This document shows positions 42,382-59,713 of a stretch of DNA of 61,650 bases, in pieces. Below the pieces are notes generated by a model, which saw nothing but the letters and a program-made list of their open reading frames with translations, searched no databases and was not told the origin of the DNA. The translations under genes were made by a program, and so were the position numbers. Source of the DNA: Campylobacteraceae bacterium (GTDB lineage Bacteria > Campylobacterota > Campylobacteria > Campylobacterales > Sulfurovaceae). The DNA lies in assembly GCA_027036015.1 (NCBI GenBank), contig JALVTH010000079.1, positions 1 to 61,650 of the forward strand, read 5' to 3'. Each line of letters begins with the position of its first letter. Position 1 is the stretch's first letter.

Positions 42382-42487
42382 ACAAGTTTTTATAAGAAAA
42401 AAATTAATAATTTCACTTTTTATTCGATTTTATCCAACTTCTTATTACAAATTTGCCATTTTATCTATACTTTTTCTATACTTTTAT

Positions 42488-42706
42488 TTAACTTTCAATA
42501 TCTTTTATAATGTTTTCAATCTCTTTATCATAATTGTATTGTTTAGCAGCTAAACGCAAATAAGCAGTAAAAAGTGCTTCTATAGAATTATCTCTTGTAA
42601 TTTCAATACCCGATTTTGCCAAATCCTCAATTAAAAAGTTATAAAACTCATCATCTAACTTTTTTGCCTTAATTCTTAATCCTTTAATGCTTAGTGTTAA
42701 ATCCAT
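42488..42706 (-). CDS. conserved hypothetical small protein
   Basis: A 72-residue protein without a known domain. The N-terminal strand (LTLSIKGLRIKAKKL) is followed by helices (FYNFLIEDLAK, IEALFTAYLRLAAKQYNYDKEIENIIKDI). It is in the same strand order as the coiled-coil gene 9 nt upstream, so the two probably make one transcript divergent from uvrB. I see no toxin or antitoxin motif and no signal peptide. Confidence 0.68.
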   Translation of the reverse strand: MDLTLSIKGLRIKAKKLDDEFYNFLIEDLAKSGIEITRDNSIEALFTAYLRLAAKQYNYDKEIENIIKDIES

Positions 42707-42715
42707 GTTCCCTCC

Positions 42716-42949
42716 TTAATCTAACAATTCTTCTAAGTTATCTAAAATAGCTTCCATTTCCATCTCTTTTTCTTCTATCTCTTGTTTGAGGCGCTTCACT
42801 TCTAATTCAAGCTGTTCAATTATTTCTTGACAATTGTCTTTAGAGCCTTTTTCTAACTGCTCTTTTAATTTTTTATTCTCCTCTTCTAATTCTTGATAAG
42901 ATTTTTTCAATTCGTTGATTTTTATTTTGAGTTTATCCAAAACGCTCAT
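42716..42949 (-). CDS. short coiled-coil protein (ZapB-like in form)
   Basis: A 77-residue protein that is almost one continuous coiled coil, with leucines and isoleucines in heptad spacing from residue 5 to the end (LKIKINELKKSYQELEEEN, then ELEVKRLKQEIEEKEMEME) and one Cys in the middle. The ATG at 42949 lies five bases past the AAAAGGG site. Small coiled coils such as ZapB act in cell division, but the likeness is of form only. It precedes the 72-residue gene and is divergent from uvrB. Confidence 0.65.
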   Translation of the reverse strand: MSVLDKLKIKINELKKSYQELEEENKKLKEQLEKGSKDNCQEIIEQLELEVKRLKQEIEEKEMEMEAILDNLEELLD

Positions 42950-43034
42950 TTGCACCCTTTTTTATCATTTATTTAGCTAATCATAACATAAAGTAAATAA
43001 AATAGTAAAAAAAATTATCTAAAGGATATTTTTG

Positions 43035-45011
43035 ATGGCAAATTTTAGCCTAAAAAGCAACTATAAACCTTCGGGCGATCAACCAGAGGCAATTGAGAAA
43101 CTCACAAAATCAATCTTACAAAAAAATCGCTATCAAACCCTGCTTGGTGTTACTGGAAGTGGAAAAACCTTTACGATGGCAAACATCATTGAAAAAACCA
43201 AACGACCAACACTTATCATGACTCATAACAAAACATTAGCCGCTCAGCTCTATAGTGAATTTAAAAGCTTTTTCCCAAATAATCATGTTGAATATTTTAT
43301 TAGCTATTACGATTACTATCAGCCAGAAGCTTATTTACCTCGTCAAGATTTATATATAGAAAAAGATAGCTCTATTAATGCTGAGCTTGAGCGGCTTCGC
43401 CTTAGTGCAACAGCAAGTATTTTAAGTCATGATGATGTTATAGTAGTAGCTTCAGTTTCAGCAAACTATGGACTTGGAAGTCCCCAAGATTATCAAGAAA
43501 TTGTGCAAACTTTAGTTGTAGGCAAAGAATATTCGCAAAGAGCACTTTTACTGCGACTTGTTGATATGGGATATAAAAGAAATGATACCTTTTTTGATAG
43601 AGGTGATTTTAGAGTAAATGGCGAAGTTATTGATATTTATCCAGCCTATAGTGAAGAGGTAGCTTATAGAATCGAATTTTTTGGTGATGAAATTGAAGCA
43701 ATTTATAGTTTTAATACCTTAACGAATGAAAAAATAGCTGATTTTAAAGAAATTACTATCTATTCTACAAATCCTTTTATTGTAAGTAAAGAAAAGCTTG
43801 CACGTGCTATTAAAAGTATTGAAGAAGAGCTTGCAAAAAGGCTTGCTTTTTTTAAAAAAGAAGGCAAAATGGTTGAATATAACCGCTTGAAACAAAGAAC
43901 TGAGTTTGATTTAGAAATGCTTGAGAGTACCGGAACATGCAAAGGAATTGAAAACTATTCGCGCCATTTAACAGGCAAAAAACCAGGCGAAGCGCCTTAT
44001 TCTTTACTTGATTATTTTGAAATGCGTTTTGGCAATGATTATTTATTAATTGTTGATGAATCGCATGTTTCCCTTCCACAATTTAGAGGAATGTATGCAG
44101 GAGATAGAAGTAGAAAAGAGGTTTTAGTAGAACATGGTTTTAGACTCCCCAGCGCTCTTGATAATAGGCCTTTAAAATTTGAAGAGTTTATTATAAAAGC
44201 TCCAAGCTATCTTTTTGTTTCAGCAACTCCAGGTGAATTTGAAATAAAAAATTCAAGTGTTATTGCTGAGCAAATTGTTCGTCCAACAGGGCTTCTTGAT
44301 CCCAAAATAGAAGTTATTGATAGCAACAATCAAGTAGCTCATTTATATGATGAAATTAAAAAAGTTATTAAAAGAGGTGATAAGGTTTTAGTAACCGTAT
44401 TAACCAAAAAAATGGCAGAAGAGTTAACCACCTTTTATAACGATATGGGAATAAAAACAAAATATATGCATTCAGACCTTGATGCAATTGAGCGCAATCA
44501 AATTATTAGAGGTTTAAGAAGCGGGGAATTTGACGTTTTAATTGGAATTAACCTTTTAAGAGAAGGGCTTGATATTCCAGAAGTTGCTCTTGTTGCTATT
44601 TTAGATGCAGATAAAGAGGGCTTTTTACGCTCAACCACGGCTTTAATTCAAACAGCAGGTCGTGCAGCAAGAAATGCTAATGGAAAAGTTTTAATGTATG
44701 CAAAAAAAATAACCAAATCGATGCAAGAGACCATTGAAATTACCCAAAAAAGACGCAAAAAACAGATGGAGTATAATAAAAAGCATGGCATTATTCCTAA
44801 AACCACAAAAAGAGCTCTTGATACCAATTTAAAAAGCGAAGATAATACTACACTTCATTTTAAAGCAAAAAATGCACAAAAAATGCCTGCAAGTGAGCGA
44901 CAAAAAATTATTAAAGAGCTCAAAGCTAAAATGCTTGAAGCTGCTAAAAAGTTAGAATTTGAAGAAGCTGCAAGACTTCGAGACGAAATTGCAAAATTAA
45001 AAAAGCTTTAA
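43035..45011 (+). CDS. uvrB: excinuclease ABC subunit B
   Basis: UvrB is the damage-verifying helicase-like subunit of nucleotide excision repair. The 658-residue protein has the Walker [14 protein letters not shown], the beta-hairpin region [22 protein letters not shown], the VSATPGEFE motif, the helicase domain [12 protein letters not shown] and a C-terminal UVR motif ([14 protein letters not shown]) that binds UvrC. ATG 43035 is preferred; a TTG three bases earlier is also possible behind AAAGGAT. It is convergent with rpoC across a shared hairpin. Confidence 0.97.
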   Translation: MANFSLKSNYKPSGDQPEAIEKLTKSILQKNRYQTLLGVTGSGKTFTMANIIEKTKRPTLIMTHNKTLAAQLYSEFKSFFPNNHVEYFISYYDYYQPEAYLPRQDLYIEKDSSINAELERLRLSATASILSHDDVIVVASVSANYGLGSPQDYQEIVQTLVVGKEYSQRALLLRLVDMGYKRNDTFFDRGDFRVNGEVIDIYPAYSEEVAYRIEFFGDEIEAIYSFNTLTNEKIADFKEITIYSTNPFIVSKEKLARAIKSIEEELAKRLAFFKKEGKMVEYNRLKQRTEFDLEMLESTGTCKGIENYSRHLTGKKPGEAPYSLLDYFEMRFGNDYLLIVDESHVSLPQFRGMYAGDRSRKEVLVEHGFRLPSALDNRPLKFEEFIIKAPSYLFVSATPGEFEIKNSSVIAEQIVRPTGLLDPKIEVIDSNNQVAHLYDEIKKVIKRGDKVLVTVLTKKMAEELTTFYNDMGIKTKYMHSDLDAIERNQIIRGLRSGEFDVLIGINLLREGLDIPEVALVAILDADKEGFLRSTTALIQTAGRAARNANGKVLMYAKKITKSMQETIEITQKRRKKQMEYNKKHGIIPKTTKRALDTNLKSEDNTTLHFKAKNAQKMPASERQKIIKELKAKMLEAAKKLEFEEAARLRDEIAKLKKL

Positions 45012-45031
45012 TTTGCACCAAAAGGTGCAAA

Positions 45032-45033
<2 letters not shown>
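45010..45033. terminator. bidirectional terminator between uvrB and rpoC
   Basis: AATTTGCACC / GGTGCAAATT, a perfect 10-bp stem with a 4-nt loop, whose arms contain the last bases of both stop codons. Both strands continue into AT-rich sequence (ATTCTTCTTC on plus, AAAGCTTTTTT on minus), so it can end transcription from either side. Confidence 0.75.
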
Positions 45034-53723
<8,690 letters not shown>

Positions 53724-53753
53724 TTATTTTAAGTTTGGTTTAGTAGTAGAATA

Positions 53754-53799
53754 TATCGCATGCGATACACAAATAAATTATTTCAAATAACTTATTTGT
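53754..53799 (-). promoter_or_regulatory. stacked inverted repeats in the rplL-rpoB spacer
   Basis: A 14-bp perfect palindrome TATCGCATGCGATA (53754-53767) adjoins a long AT hairpin (53769-53799; ACAAATAA / TTATTTGT with an inner TTATT / AATAA stem). In E. coli the same spacer holds an RNase III processing site and attenuator; these stems could serve that purpose, with rnc present at 13 kb. Confidence 0.5.
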
Positions 53800-53811
53800 A
53801 TATCTTTAGGA

Positions 53812-53843
53812 GAAAAACAAGGTTGAGCTTATTTAAGCTCAAC
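53812..53843 (-). terminator. terminator-like hairpin at the rplL stop (attenuator candidate)
   Basis: GTTGAGCTTA / TAAGCTCAAC (53822-53843) encloses the rplL TAA with a 2-nt loop and is followed on the minus strand by CTTGTTTTT. It resembles a partial intrinsic terminator that would lower rpoBC relative to ribosomal protein transcription. Confidence 0.6.
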
Positions 53844-54200
53844 ACTTGCACCTGCTTCTTCAAGTTGTTTTTTAATTTCTTCAGCTTCTTCTTTAGAAAC
53901 GCCTTCTTTAATAACTGTTGGAGTTTCTTCAACTGCAGCTTTAGCCTCTTTAAGACCAAGGCCAGTAATTTGTCTAACAACTTTAATAACGTTAATTTTC
54001 TTAGCACCAGCTCCAGTTAATACAACATCAAATTCAGTTTTTTCTTCTTCTTGCTCTGCAGCTGCACCTGGAGCAGCAGCAACAACAGTTGCTTGAGCAC
54101 TAACGCCAAATTTTTCTTCGAACTCTTTTACAAGCTCAGATAATTCCAAAACACTTAGGTTTGAAATATACTCTAATACATCTTCTTTTGTAATTGCCAT
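53829..54200 (-). CDS. rplL: ribosomal protein L7/L12
   Basis: The 123-residue stalk protein recruits translation factors to the ribosome. The N-terminal dimerisation helices ([21 protein letters not shown], 19 residues from [10 protein letters not shown]) are followed by an alanine hinge and the conserved C-terminal domain with [20 protein letters not shown]. Length is typical. It follows rplJ in the usual order. The last codons and stop form the left arm of a terminator-like hairpin. Confidence 0.97.
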   Translation of the reverse strand: MAITKEDVLEYISNLSVLELSELVKEFEEKFGVSAQATVVAAAPGAAAEQEEEKTEFDVVLTGAGAKKINVIKVVRQITGLGLKEAKAAVEETPTVIKEGVSKEEAEEIKKQLEEAGASVELK

Positions 54201-54253
54201 TTTCCCATCCTTTTTTAATTTTTTATTTATTAATCCCTAAGTTTCTTAAATTA

Positions 54254-54739
54254 TTATGCTTCTTCTTCGCGTTTTTTTCTTAATGCGTCAAGCCCAATCG
54301 TAAAGTTTCGAATTGGAGCTTGCCATACATTAAGAAGCATACCAAGAAGCTCTTCACGGCTTGGCAATTTCGCCATTGCAATAATTGTTGCCAACTCAAC
54401 TGCTTTGCCTTCAAGCGCACCAGCTTTAAGAACAAATTTGTCCTTAAATTCAGTTGCGGCTTTGTCAGCAACTTTACAAGTTGCAATTTGATCTTCGCCC
54501 CAGACTAAAAGATTAGTATCTTTTAGTTCAAGGCCTTCAATTCCAGCATTTTTCAAAGCCAATCTTGCTAATGTGTTTTTAACGACTTTTACATGAGCAT
54601 TGTTTTGGGCCGCAAGCGCACGAACGCTTTCAAGCTCTTGACAAGTCATGCCTTTGTAGTCACAAACAACAATAGCATTTGACTCTGAAAAAGCAGTCGA
54701 TAAAGCAGCAACCAACTGCTCTTTTTCAGCTCTTGTCAT
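54254..54739 (-). CDS. rplJ: ribosomal protein L10
   Basis: L10 anchors the L7/L12 stalk to 23S rRNA. The 161-residue protein starts MTRAEKEQLVAALSTAF, has the conserved VVCDYKGMT and VKNTLARLAL segments, and a C-terminal helix (WQAPIRNFTIGLDALRKKREEE) that binds L12. ATG is preceded by AAAGGAG. The upstream leader can fold as an L10-binding autoregulatory RNA. Confidence 0.97.
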   Translation of the reverse strand: MTRAEKEQLVAALSTAFSESNAIVVCDYKGMTCQELESVRALAAQNNAHVKVVKNTLARLALKNAGIEGLELKDTNLLVWGEDQIATCKVADKAATEFKDKFVLKAGALEGKAVELATIIAMAKLPSREELLGMLLNVWQAPIRNFTIGLDALRKKREEEA

Positions 54740-54845
54740 TCTTTCTCCTTTCAGACCTCTCCAACAGGGTTAGAGCTTTTGCAAAAGAAGCAAAAGCTTT
54801 AATTTTAAGTCGAATTCGACCCCCGTTGTCTTCAGTCTAAGATTA
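54740..54845 (-). promoter_or_regulatory. rplJ leader, L10-autoregulation RNA candidate
   Basis: The 106-nt rplA-rplJ gap has the pieces of a ribosomal protein L10 leader: a closing AGAC/GTCT pairing between its two ends, a purine-rich bulge with GGGGGTCGAATTCGAC, an AGCTTTTGC / GCAAAAGCT hairpin, and a conserved-looking end next to AAAGGAG. The placement matches the known L10 leader family. I inferred the fold by eye. Confidence 0.55.
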
Positions 54846-54849
54846 AAAT

Positions 54850-55557
54850 TTAATTTTTAATATCCATTAATTCTTGAGTATCTAAATAAATAGATGGACT
54901 CATTGTTAAAGATAAAGCCGCATTGGTAATATACTTACCTTTTGCGCTTGCTGGCTTTAACTTATTAACTTTTGCAACAAAAGTTCTTAAATTCTCTTCA
55001 AGTTTATCGGTATCAAAACTTGCTTTTCCAATTCCAGCGTGAATATTACCTTTTTTATCAGTTCTAAAATTAACTTGTCCGCCTTTTGCATTTTTCACAG
55101 CTTGTGCAATGTCCATTGTAACTGTTCCAGTTTTTGGGTTTGGCATTAAACCTTTTGGTCCTAAAATTCTTGCAACTCTACCAAGAACACCCATCATGTC
55201 TGGAGTAGCAATTACAATGTCAAAATCAATCTCACCATTTTGAATTTTGGCTAATAATTCATCATCGCCAATAATGTCTGCTCCAGCCTCTTTAGCCTCG
55301 TCAATTTTTGCACCTTTGGCAAAAACAGCAACTTTTACTTTTTTACCTGTTCCATGAGGAAGTACCACTGAGCTTCTAATCATTTGATCAGCATGTCTTG
55401 GATCAACATTTAAATTGAGTGCAAGTTCAACAGTTTCATCAAACTTAGCAGACTGAAGCTCTTTAACTTTCTCAACTGCTTCTTTTATAGAATATCTTTT
55501 TGTTCTATCAATTTTTTCAAGTAGTGCTTTTTTTCTTTTACTAATCTTCTTTGCCAT
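54850..55557 (-). CDS. rplA: ribosomal protein L1
   Basis: L1 binds 23S rRNA at the mobile stalk by the E site. The 235-residue protein has the expected [20 protein letters not shown], the family signature around [17 protein letters not shown], and a C-terminal [15 protein letters not shown]. It follows rplK and precedes the rplJ leader. In other bacteria L1 also represses translation of the rplKA mRNA. Confidence 0.98.
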   Translation of the reverse strand: MAKKISKRKKALLEKIDRTKRYSIKEAVEKVKELQSAKFDETVELALNLNVDPRHADQMIRSSVVLPHGTGKKVKVAVFAKGAKIDEAKEAGADIIGDDELLAKIQNGEIDFDIVIATPDMMGVLGRVARILGPKGLMPNPKTGTVTMDIAQAVKNAKGGQVNFRTDKKGNIHAGIGKASFDTDKLEENLRTFVAKVNKLKPASAKGKYITNAALSLTMSPSIYLDTQELMDIKN

Positions 55558-55606
55558 CTTTCACTCCGCTATTAAATTGCTCCCACAATTATCCGTGTGG
55601 TTCGGA

Positions 55607-56032
55607 TTAATCAACAACTTCAATACCCATGCTTCTGCATGAGCCTTCAATAATTTTTGCAGCTTTTTCTCTATCGTTAGTATTTAAATCACTTATTTTA
55701 ATATCAACGATTTTATAAATTTGCTCTTTTGTTAATTTTCCTACTTTATTTAAAAGAGGATTATCACTTCCTTTTTTAATACCTGCTTCTTTCATAATTA
55801 AATCTGTTGCAGGCGGTTTTTTTGTCTCAAATGTAAAACTTCTATCACTATACACAGTAATTTCAACTGGAATTTTAAAGCCCATTTGATCTTTTGTTTT
55901 TTCATTAAAGGCTTTACAAAATTCCATAATATTAACACCTCTTTGCCCAAGTGCTGGACCAACTGGTGGTGATGGATTAGCTTGACCAGCTTGAATCATC
56001 AGTTTAAACTTTTCAACAACTTTTTTAGCCAT
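55607..56032 (-). CDS. rplK: ribosomal protein L11
   Basis: L11 forms the GTPase-associated centre with 23S rRNA and is the PrmA substrate (prmA at 38 kb). The 141 residues include [20 protein letters not shown] at the N-terminus, a Lys-rich linker and the C-terminal RNA-binding domain with [18 protein letters not shown]. Standard length and position between nusG and rplA. Confidence 0.98.
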   Translation of the reverse strand: MAKKVVEKFKLMIQAGQANPSPPVGPALGQRGVNIMEFCKAFNEKTKDQMGFKIPVEITVYSDRSFTFETKKPPATDLIMKEAGIKKGSDNPLLNKVGKLTKEQIYKIVDIKISDLNTNDREKAAKIIEGSCRSMGIEVVD

Positions 56033-56051
56033 TTATTTTCCTTTTTATGAA

Positions 56052-56582
56052 TTAAATAATTTTCTCTACTTGAGAATAGAGAATTTCAACAGGCGTGTTT
56101 CTACCAAAAATAGAAACATTTAAGCGTAACTTCCCATGATCTAAATCATACTCTTCAACTACACCGGTAAAGTTAGCAAAAGGCCCTTCGGTAATTCGAA
56201 CCATTTCGCCTTTTTCAAAGTCAACTTTTGGCTTCGGTGGTGCTTTATGCTCTAATTTTTCCAAAATTAAAGCAATGTCTGATTCACTTAATGGAGTAGG
56301 TGTTTTTTGTTCCCCTATAAATCTAGATACTTTTGGAAGAGATTGAATCTTATGCCATAAATCAGTATCTAAATCTATATGGGCAAATACATACCCCGAA
56401 TAGAGTGATCGCTCAACAATTCTTTTTTTACCATTTTTAACTTCAATTACCTCTTCAGTTGGAACAACAACTTTATCAATCTTATCTTGCAAGCCGTAAT
56501 CAATTGCCATTTGCTCAATCGCTCTTTTAACAGCTCTTTCACTGCCAGCATATGTTTGAATAGCATACCATTGATGCGCCAT
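56052..56582 (-). CDS. nusG: transcription termination/antitermination factor NusG
   Basis: NusG binds RNA polymerase and links it to Rho or the ribosome. The 176-residue protein has an NGN domain (WYAIQTYAGSERAVKRAIEQ, LYSGYVFAHIDLD) and a KOW domain (KGEMVRITEGPFANFTGVVEE). Standard length; preceded by secE with a 3-nt gap and followed by rplK. Confidence 0.97.
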   Translation of the reverse strand: MAHQWYAIQTYAGSERAVKRAIEQMAIDYGLQDKIDKVVVPTEEVIEVKNGKKRIVERSLYSGYVFAHIDLDTDLWHKIQSLPKVSRFIGEQKTPTPLSESDIALILEKLEHKAPPKPKVDFEKGEMVRITEGPFANFTGVVEEYDLDHGKLRLNVSIFGRNTPVEILYSQVEKII

Positions 56583-56585
56583 TTC

Positions 56586-56771
56586 TTAACCTTTTAATGA
56601 TGCGCTTACAATTGCTGACATCAATAGATCTACTAATGCTAAATATGCTGCAATTACAGCAACAACTATTAAAACAGCAATAAAGGCTTGTTTGACTTGA
56701 ATTTTTGTTGGGAAAATTACTTTATCTAATTCAACTTTCGATGCTTTAATAAATTGGATGACTCTATTCAT
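56586..56771 (-). CDS. secE: preprotein translocase subunit SecE
   Basis: A 61-residue single-span SecE: a short amphipathic N-terminal helix (IQFIKASKVELDKVIFPTK), then the membrane helix (AFIAVLIVVAVIAAYLALVDLL). It stabilises SecY in the Sec translocon. The short form without extra N-terminal spans is normal for this clade. It lies between tRNA-Trp and nusG. Confidence 0.95.
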   Translation of the reverse strand: MNRVIQFIKASKVELDKVIFPTKIQVKQAFIAVLIVVAVIAAYLALVDLLMSAIVSASLKG

Positions 56772-56785
56772 TTTTTACCTTTTTA

Positions 56786-56861
56786 TGGCAGGCCAAGAGG
56801 GACTTGAACCCCCGACACCCGGTTTTGGAGACCGGTGCTCTACCAACTGAGCTATTGGCCT
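56786..56861 (-). tRNA. tRNA-Trp (anticodon CCA)
   Basis: 76 nt with encoded 3' CCA. Acceptor AGGCCAA pairs with TTGGCCT; anticodon stem CCGGT / ACCGG with loop CTCCAAA gives anticodon CCA; GGTTCAAGTCC T arm present. It sits between rpmG and secE, as in several other bacteria. Confidence 0.97.
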
Positions 56862-56889
56862 ATTTTAAAATTAGAATTTAGAGAGAAGC

Positions 56890-57042
56890 TTACAGCTTCA
56901 TCTCTTTATGAATTGTATGTTTTTTACACCACTTACAATATTTTTTTAACTCAAGTTTTTGAGTCGTCGTTTTTTTATTTTTGGTGGTGTGATAATTTCT
57001 TCTTGAGCACTCTGTGCATCCAAGATGAATAATTTCTCTCAT
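56890..57042 (-). CDS. rpmG: ribosomal protein L33
   Basis: A 50-residue protein, [20 protein letters not shown] at its start and [16 protein letters not shown] at its end. The two CxxC pairs (CTEC, CKWC) mark the zinc-binding form of L33; sequence and size are typical. The ATG at 57042 is preceded by an AAAGATGAG-rich site near the tuf terminator region. It lies between tuf and tRNA-Trp. Confidence 0.94.
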   Translation of the reverse strand: MREIIHLGCTECSRRNYHTTKNKKTTTQKLELKKYCKWCKKHTIHKEMKL

Positions 57043-57077
57043 CTTTTCTCCAATCTAAAAGGAGCTAAAGCTCCTTC

Positions 57078-58286
57078 TTATTCAATAATTTTAGTTACAA
57101 CACCAGCTCCAACTGTTCTACCACCTTCGCGGATAGCAAATCTTGTACCTTCTTCAAGAGCAATTGGTGCAATTAGTTCTACGTTTAATTTAACGTTATC
57201 ACCTGGCATAACCATTTCAGTGCCTTCTGGCAATGTAATAGTACCAGTTACATCAGTTGTTCTTACGTAAAATTGTGGTCTATAGTTATTAAAGAATGGT
57301 GTATGGCGTCCACCTTCTTCTTTAGTTAATACGTAAACTTCTGCTTCAAATTTAGTGTGTGGTGTGATTGAACCTGGTTTACAAAGTACCATACCTCTTT
57401 GTACTTCATCTTTAGCAATACCTCTAAGAAGTACACCAACGTTATCACCAGCTTCACCACAATCCATCTCTTTTCTAAACATCTCAACACCAGTAACTGT
57501 AGTTTTTTTAGTCTCTTTAAGACCAACAATTTCTACTTCGTCACCAACGCAAACTTTACCTCTTTCGATTTTACCAGTTACAACAGTACCTCTACCTTGA
57601 ATTGAGAAGATATCCTCAATTGGCATTAAGAAATCTTTATCAGTATCTCTTTCTGGTGTTGGAATATACTCATCTACTGCATCCATAAGTTGAAGAATTT
57701 TTTCACTCCATGGACCAATTTGACCTTTTTTCGCTTCTTCAAGTGCCATGTAAGCTGAACCAGTAATTACTGGAGTTTCGTCACCTGGAAAGTCATACTC
57801 ATTTAGAAGTTCTCTAACTTCCATTTCAACAAGTTCAAGCATTTCTTCTTTATCTTCTTCATCAAGTTGGTCTTCTTTATTCAAAAATACTACAATGTAT
57901 GGAACACCAACTTGGCGAGATAATAGAATGTGCTCTCTTGTTTGAGCCATTGGACCATCAGTTGCAGCAATAACCAAAATAGCACCGTCCATTTGCGCAG
58001 CACCAGTAATCATGTTTTTAACATAGTCTGCGTGTCCTGGACAGTCTACGTGAGCATAGTGTCTTTTATCAGTTTCATACTCTACGTGAGAAGTAGCAAT
58101 TGTAATACCTCTTTCTCTCTCTTCTGGAGCGTTATCGATTTGATCATAATCCATAAATTGAGCATTGTTTTTTGTTGCAAGTACAGCTGTAATAGCAGCA
58201 GTTAATGTTGTTTTACCATGGTCAACGTGACCGATTGTACCGATGTTTACGTGTGGTTTGGTACGTTCAAATTTTTCTTTAGCCAT
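57078..58286 (-). CDS. tuf: elongation factor Tu
   Basis: EF-Tu carries aminoacyl-tRNA to the ribosome. The 402-residue protein has [11 protein letters not shown] (P loop), [15 protein letters not shown] (switch I), DCPGHADY (G3) and NKED (G4), then domains II and III ending AGVVTKIIE. It has an AGGAG site and its own promoter, and is preceded by four tRNA genes. It is probably one of the most highly expressed genes in the window. Confidence 0.98.
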   Translation of the reverse strand: MAKEKFERTKPHVNIGTIGHVDHGKTTLTAAITAVLATKNNAQFMDYDQIDNAPEERERGITIATSHVEYETDKRHYAHVDCPGHADYVKNMITGAAQMDGAILVIAATDGPMAQTREHILLSRQVGVPYIVVFLNKEDQLDEEDKEEMLELVEMEVRELLNEYDFPGDETPVITGSAYMALEEAKKGQIGPWSEKILQLMDAVDEYIPTPERDTDKDFLMPIEDIFSIQGRGTVVTGKIERGKVCVGDEVEIVGLKETKKTTVTGVEMFRKEMDCGEAGDNVGVLLRGIAKDEVQRGMVLCKPGSITPHTKFEAEVYVLTKEEGGRHTPFFNNYRPQFYVRTTDVTGTITLPEGTEMVMPGDNVKLNVELIAPIALEEGTRFAIREGGRTVGAGVVTKIIE

Positions 58287-58320
58287 TTTATTCTCCTAGC
58301 TTTTTAAAATTACGCGTGGC

Positions 58321-58326
58321 ATTATA
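58321..58326 (-). promoter_or_regulatory. -10 box of tuf
   Basis: TATAAT (in GGTATAATGCC) on the minus strand, about 35 nt before the tuf start, downstream of the hairpin that follows the tRNA cluster. Confidence 0.6.
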
Positions 58327-58368
58327 CCAAAGTTAACTTAATAACTAACTAAAACTTTGCCATTTTTT

Positions 58369-58414
58369 AGATAGACAGGAGTTTAACCTTTCAAAGTTAA
58401 ACACTTCTCTATCT
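58369..58414 (-). terminator. long hairpin between tRNA-Thr and tuf
   Basis: Outer stem AGATAG / CTATCT and inner 10-bp stem GTTTAACTTT / AAGGTTAAAC, separated by a 6-nt internal loop. It is followed by A, not T, on the minus strand, so it looks more like a tRNA-processing or attenuation structure than a classical intrinsic terminator. Confidence 0.5.
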
Positions 58415-58420
58415 TTAGCC

Positions 58421-58495
58421 TGGAGCCTGGAAGCGGATTTGAACCGCCGACCTCTTCCTTACCAAGGAAGTGCTCTGCCCCTGAGCTATCCAGGC
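58421..58495 (-). tRNA. tRNA-Thr (anticodon GGT)
   Basis: 75 nt with encoded CCA. Acceptor GCCTGGA / TCCAGGC; anticodon stem CTTCC / GGAAG with loop TTGGTAA gives GGT. Last of the four tRNAs before tuf. Confidence 0.97.
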
Positions 58496-58632
58496 AAAAA
58501 TAAAAAATAAATATATACTTTTATTTTTAATATTAAAATAACAAAAATAAATACACACCAATGATTTTTTAAAACTTGAGAGCCAAAACAACAATTAAAA
58601 ACCAAAACAATTTTAACTCAGCTCCCAGTTTT

Positions 58633-58709
58633 TGGAGCGGGTGACCGGACTCGAACCGGCGACAACCTGCTTGGAAGGCAGGAGCTCTAGCCAACTGAGC
58701 TACACCCGC
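58633..58709 (-). tRNA. tRNA-Gly (anticodon TCC)
   Basis: 77 nt with encoded CCA. Acceptor GCGGGTG / CACCCGC; anticodon stem CCTGC / GCAGG with loop CTTCCAA gives TCC. Between this gene and tRNA-Thr(GGT) lie 137 nt of AT-rich DNA in which I see no gene. Confidence 0.97.
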
Positions 58710-58716
58710 ATCTTCG

Positions 58717-58802
<86 letters not shown>

Positions 58803-58833
58803 AGCCTCTTCACTGGTCAAACACTGATTTTCG

Positions 58834-58910
58834 TGGAGCTGATGGTGGGACTCGAACCCACGACCTGCTGATTACAAATCAGCTGCTCTAGCCAACTGAG
58901 CTACATCAGC
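58834..58910 (-). tRNA. tRNA-Thr (anticodon TGT)
   Basis: 77 nt with encoded CCA. Acceptor GCTGATG / CATCAGC; anticodon stem GCTGA / TCAGC with loop TTTGTAA gives TGT. First of the Thr-Tyr-Gly-Thr series, the same order as upstream of tufB in E. coli. Confidence 0.97.
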
Positions 58911-58946
58911 ATCTTTTTCTTTCTCACCTCTTGATGAGTGATTGGA

Positions 58947-58952
58947 ATTATA
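58947..58952 (-). promoter_or_regulatory. -10 box of the tRNA-tuf transcript
   Basis: TATAAT (GAGTATAATTCC) on the minus strand, 36 nt before the first tRNA. The RNA would carry a short AGAGGTGAGAAAG leader. Confidence 0.6.
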
Positions 58953-59012
58953 CTCACTCAAACCTTAAAGTTTTATTAAACTAAAGCTTTTTTAAAAAAA
59001 ATTGCAAATTTT

Positions 59013-59040
59013 TCAAAAAAGCTAAAAATAGCTTTTTTGA
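59013..59040 (-). terminator. intrinsic terminator after the S24 regulator
   Basis: TCAAAAAAGCTA / TAGCTTTTTTGA, a perfect 12-bp stem with a 4-nt loop and U run, starting one base after the minus-strand TGA region of the repressor gene. It separates the moa/regulator transcript from the tRNA promoter. Confidence 0.78.
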
Positions 59041-59041
59041 A

Positions 59042-59713
59042 TCATAGTCTTTCTACTTCTCCAATAACTTTTCCAACGATTCTAACTTCTTCAGGAGAGA
59101 GCACCTCTGGAGAGTAGAGTCTATTATCTGAAATGAGTTCAATTGAACCATCAACTTTTCTATTTAAGCGCTTAATAAAAAGTCCTCCTGGCGTTGAGAC
59201 AACAAATATTCCATCTTTAGAAATATGTTTTTTCGTTCTATCAACAAAAACGATTGAACCGTTTTTTAAAGTTGGTTCCATCGATTCACCATCAACTCTA
59301 ATTGCTTCAATAACTTTATTTTCTAACTCTTCTTTTGGAATATCTTTAAAAATCTCTTTAAAAAGTCTTCTATCAATATTAATAATTTCATAATCTTCAC
59401 CAAAACCTTCTGCCCCACCACCAGCACTTGCTCTAACGTTGCTAAAATATCGAACTTGAAAAAACTTCTCAGTCTCTTCTAAAAGCATATTTGCTGGTTG
59501 ATCAAAAAAGAGCCAATTAATGCTTATCTTTCTTCTTGCACAAAATTCCATTAATTCTTTATATGGAATTGCACCACGCTTTTTCATTGTTGCAAAAGTA
59601 GCTTGCGAAATTCCAAGTTCAGCTGCAACATCTTTATCAAAAACTTTTCCACTTTTTACTTCATTAGAGATAATATCTTTTACTTTTTCTATAATTTCGT
59701 TAAAGCTATTCAT
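59042..59713 (-). CDS. CI/LexA-like repressor with S24 self-cleavage domain
   Basis: A 223-residue regulator. The N-terminal helix-turn-helix is of the phage CI type (DKDVAAELGISQATFATMKK, about residues 30-49), and the C-terminal S24 domain has the nucleophile Ser in DGESMEPTL and general base Lys in GGLFIKRL. A likely cleavage site is the Ala-Gly in RASAGGGAEGF (about residue 95). ATG 59713 has a GGGGGAG site; the longer frame reaching 59743 lies inside moeA. It overlaps moeA by 8 nt, so it is co-translated with molybdenum cofactor genes. Campylobacterota mostly lack classical LexA; its targets are unknown. Confidence 0.85.
   Translation of the reverse strand: MNSFNEIIEKVKDIISNEVKSGKVFDKDVAAELGISQATFATMKKRGAIPYKELMEFCARRKISINWLFFDQPANMLLEETEKFFQVRYFSNVRASAGGGAEGFGEDYEIINIDRRLFKEIFKDIPKEELENKVIEAIRVDGESMEPTLKNGSIVFVDRTKKHISKDGIFVVSTPGGLFIKRLNRKVDGSIELISDNRLYSPEVLSPEEVRIVGKVIGEVERL

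Noticed and set aside
42488-42949. Two small genes as a toxin-antitoxin pair
   Set aside because: Neither has a toxin fold motif or a DNA-binding motif; one is a plain coiled coil. Order and spacing alone are not evidence.
53792-54007. Lysine/leucine-rich frame inside rplL
   Set aside because: Out-of-frame shadow of the alanine/glutamate-rich L7/L12 gene; no ribosome-binding site.
58496-58632. Small RNA or extra tRNA between tRNA-Gly and tRNA-Thr
   Set aside because: The 137 nt are AT-rich with no cloverleaf and no convincing promoter-terminator pair.
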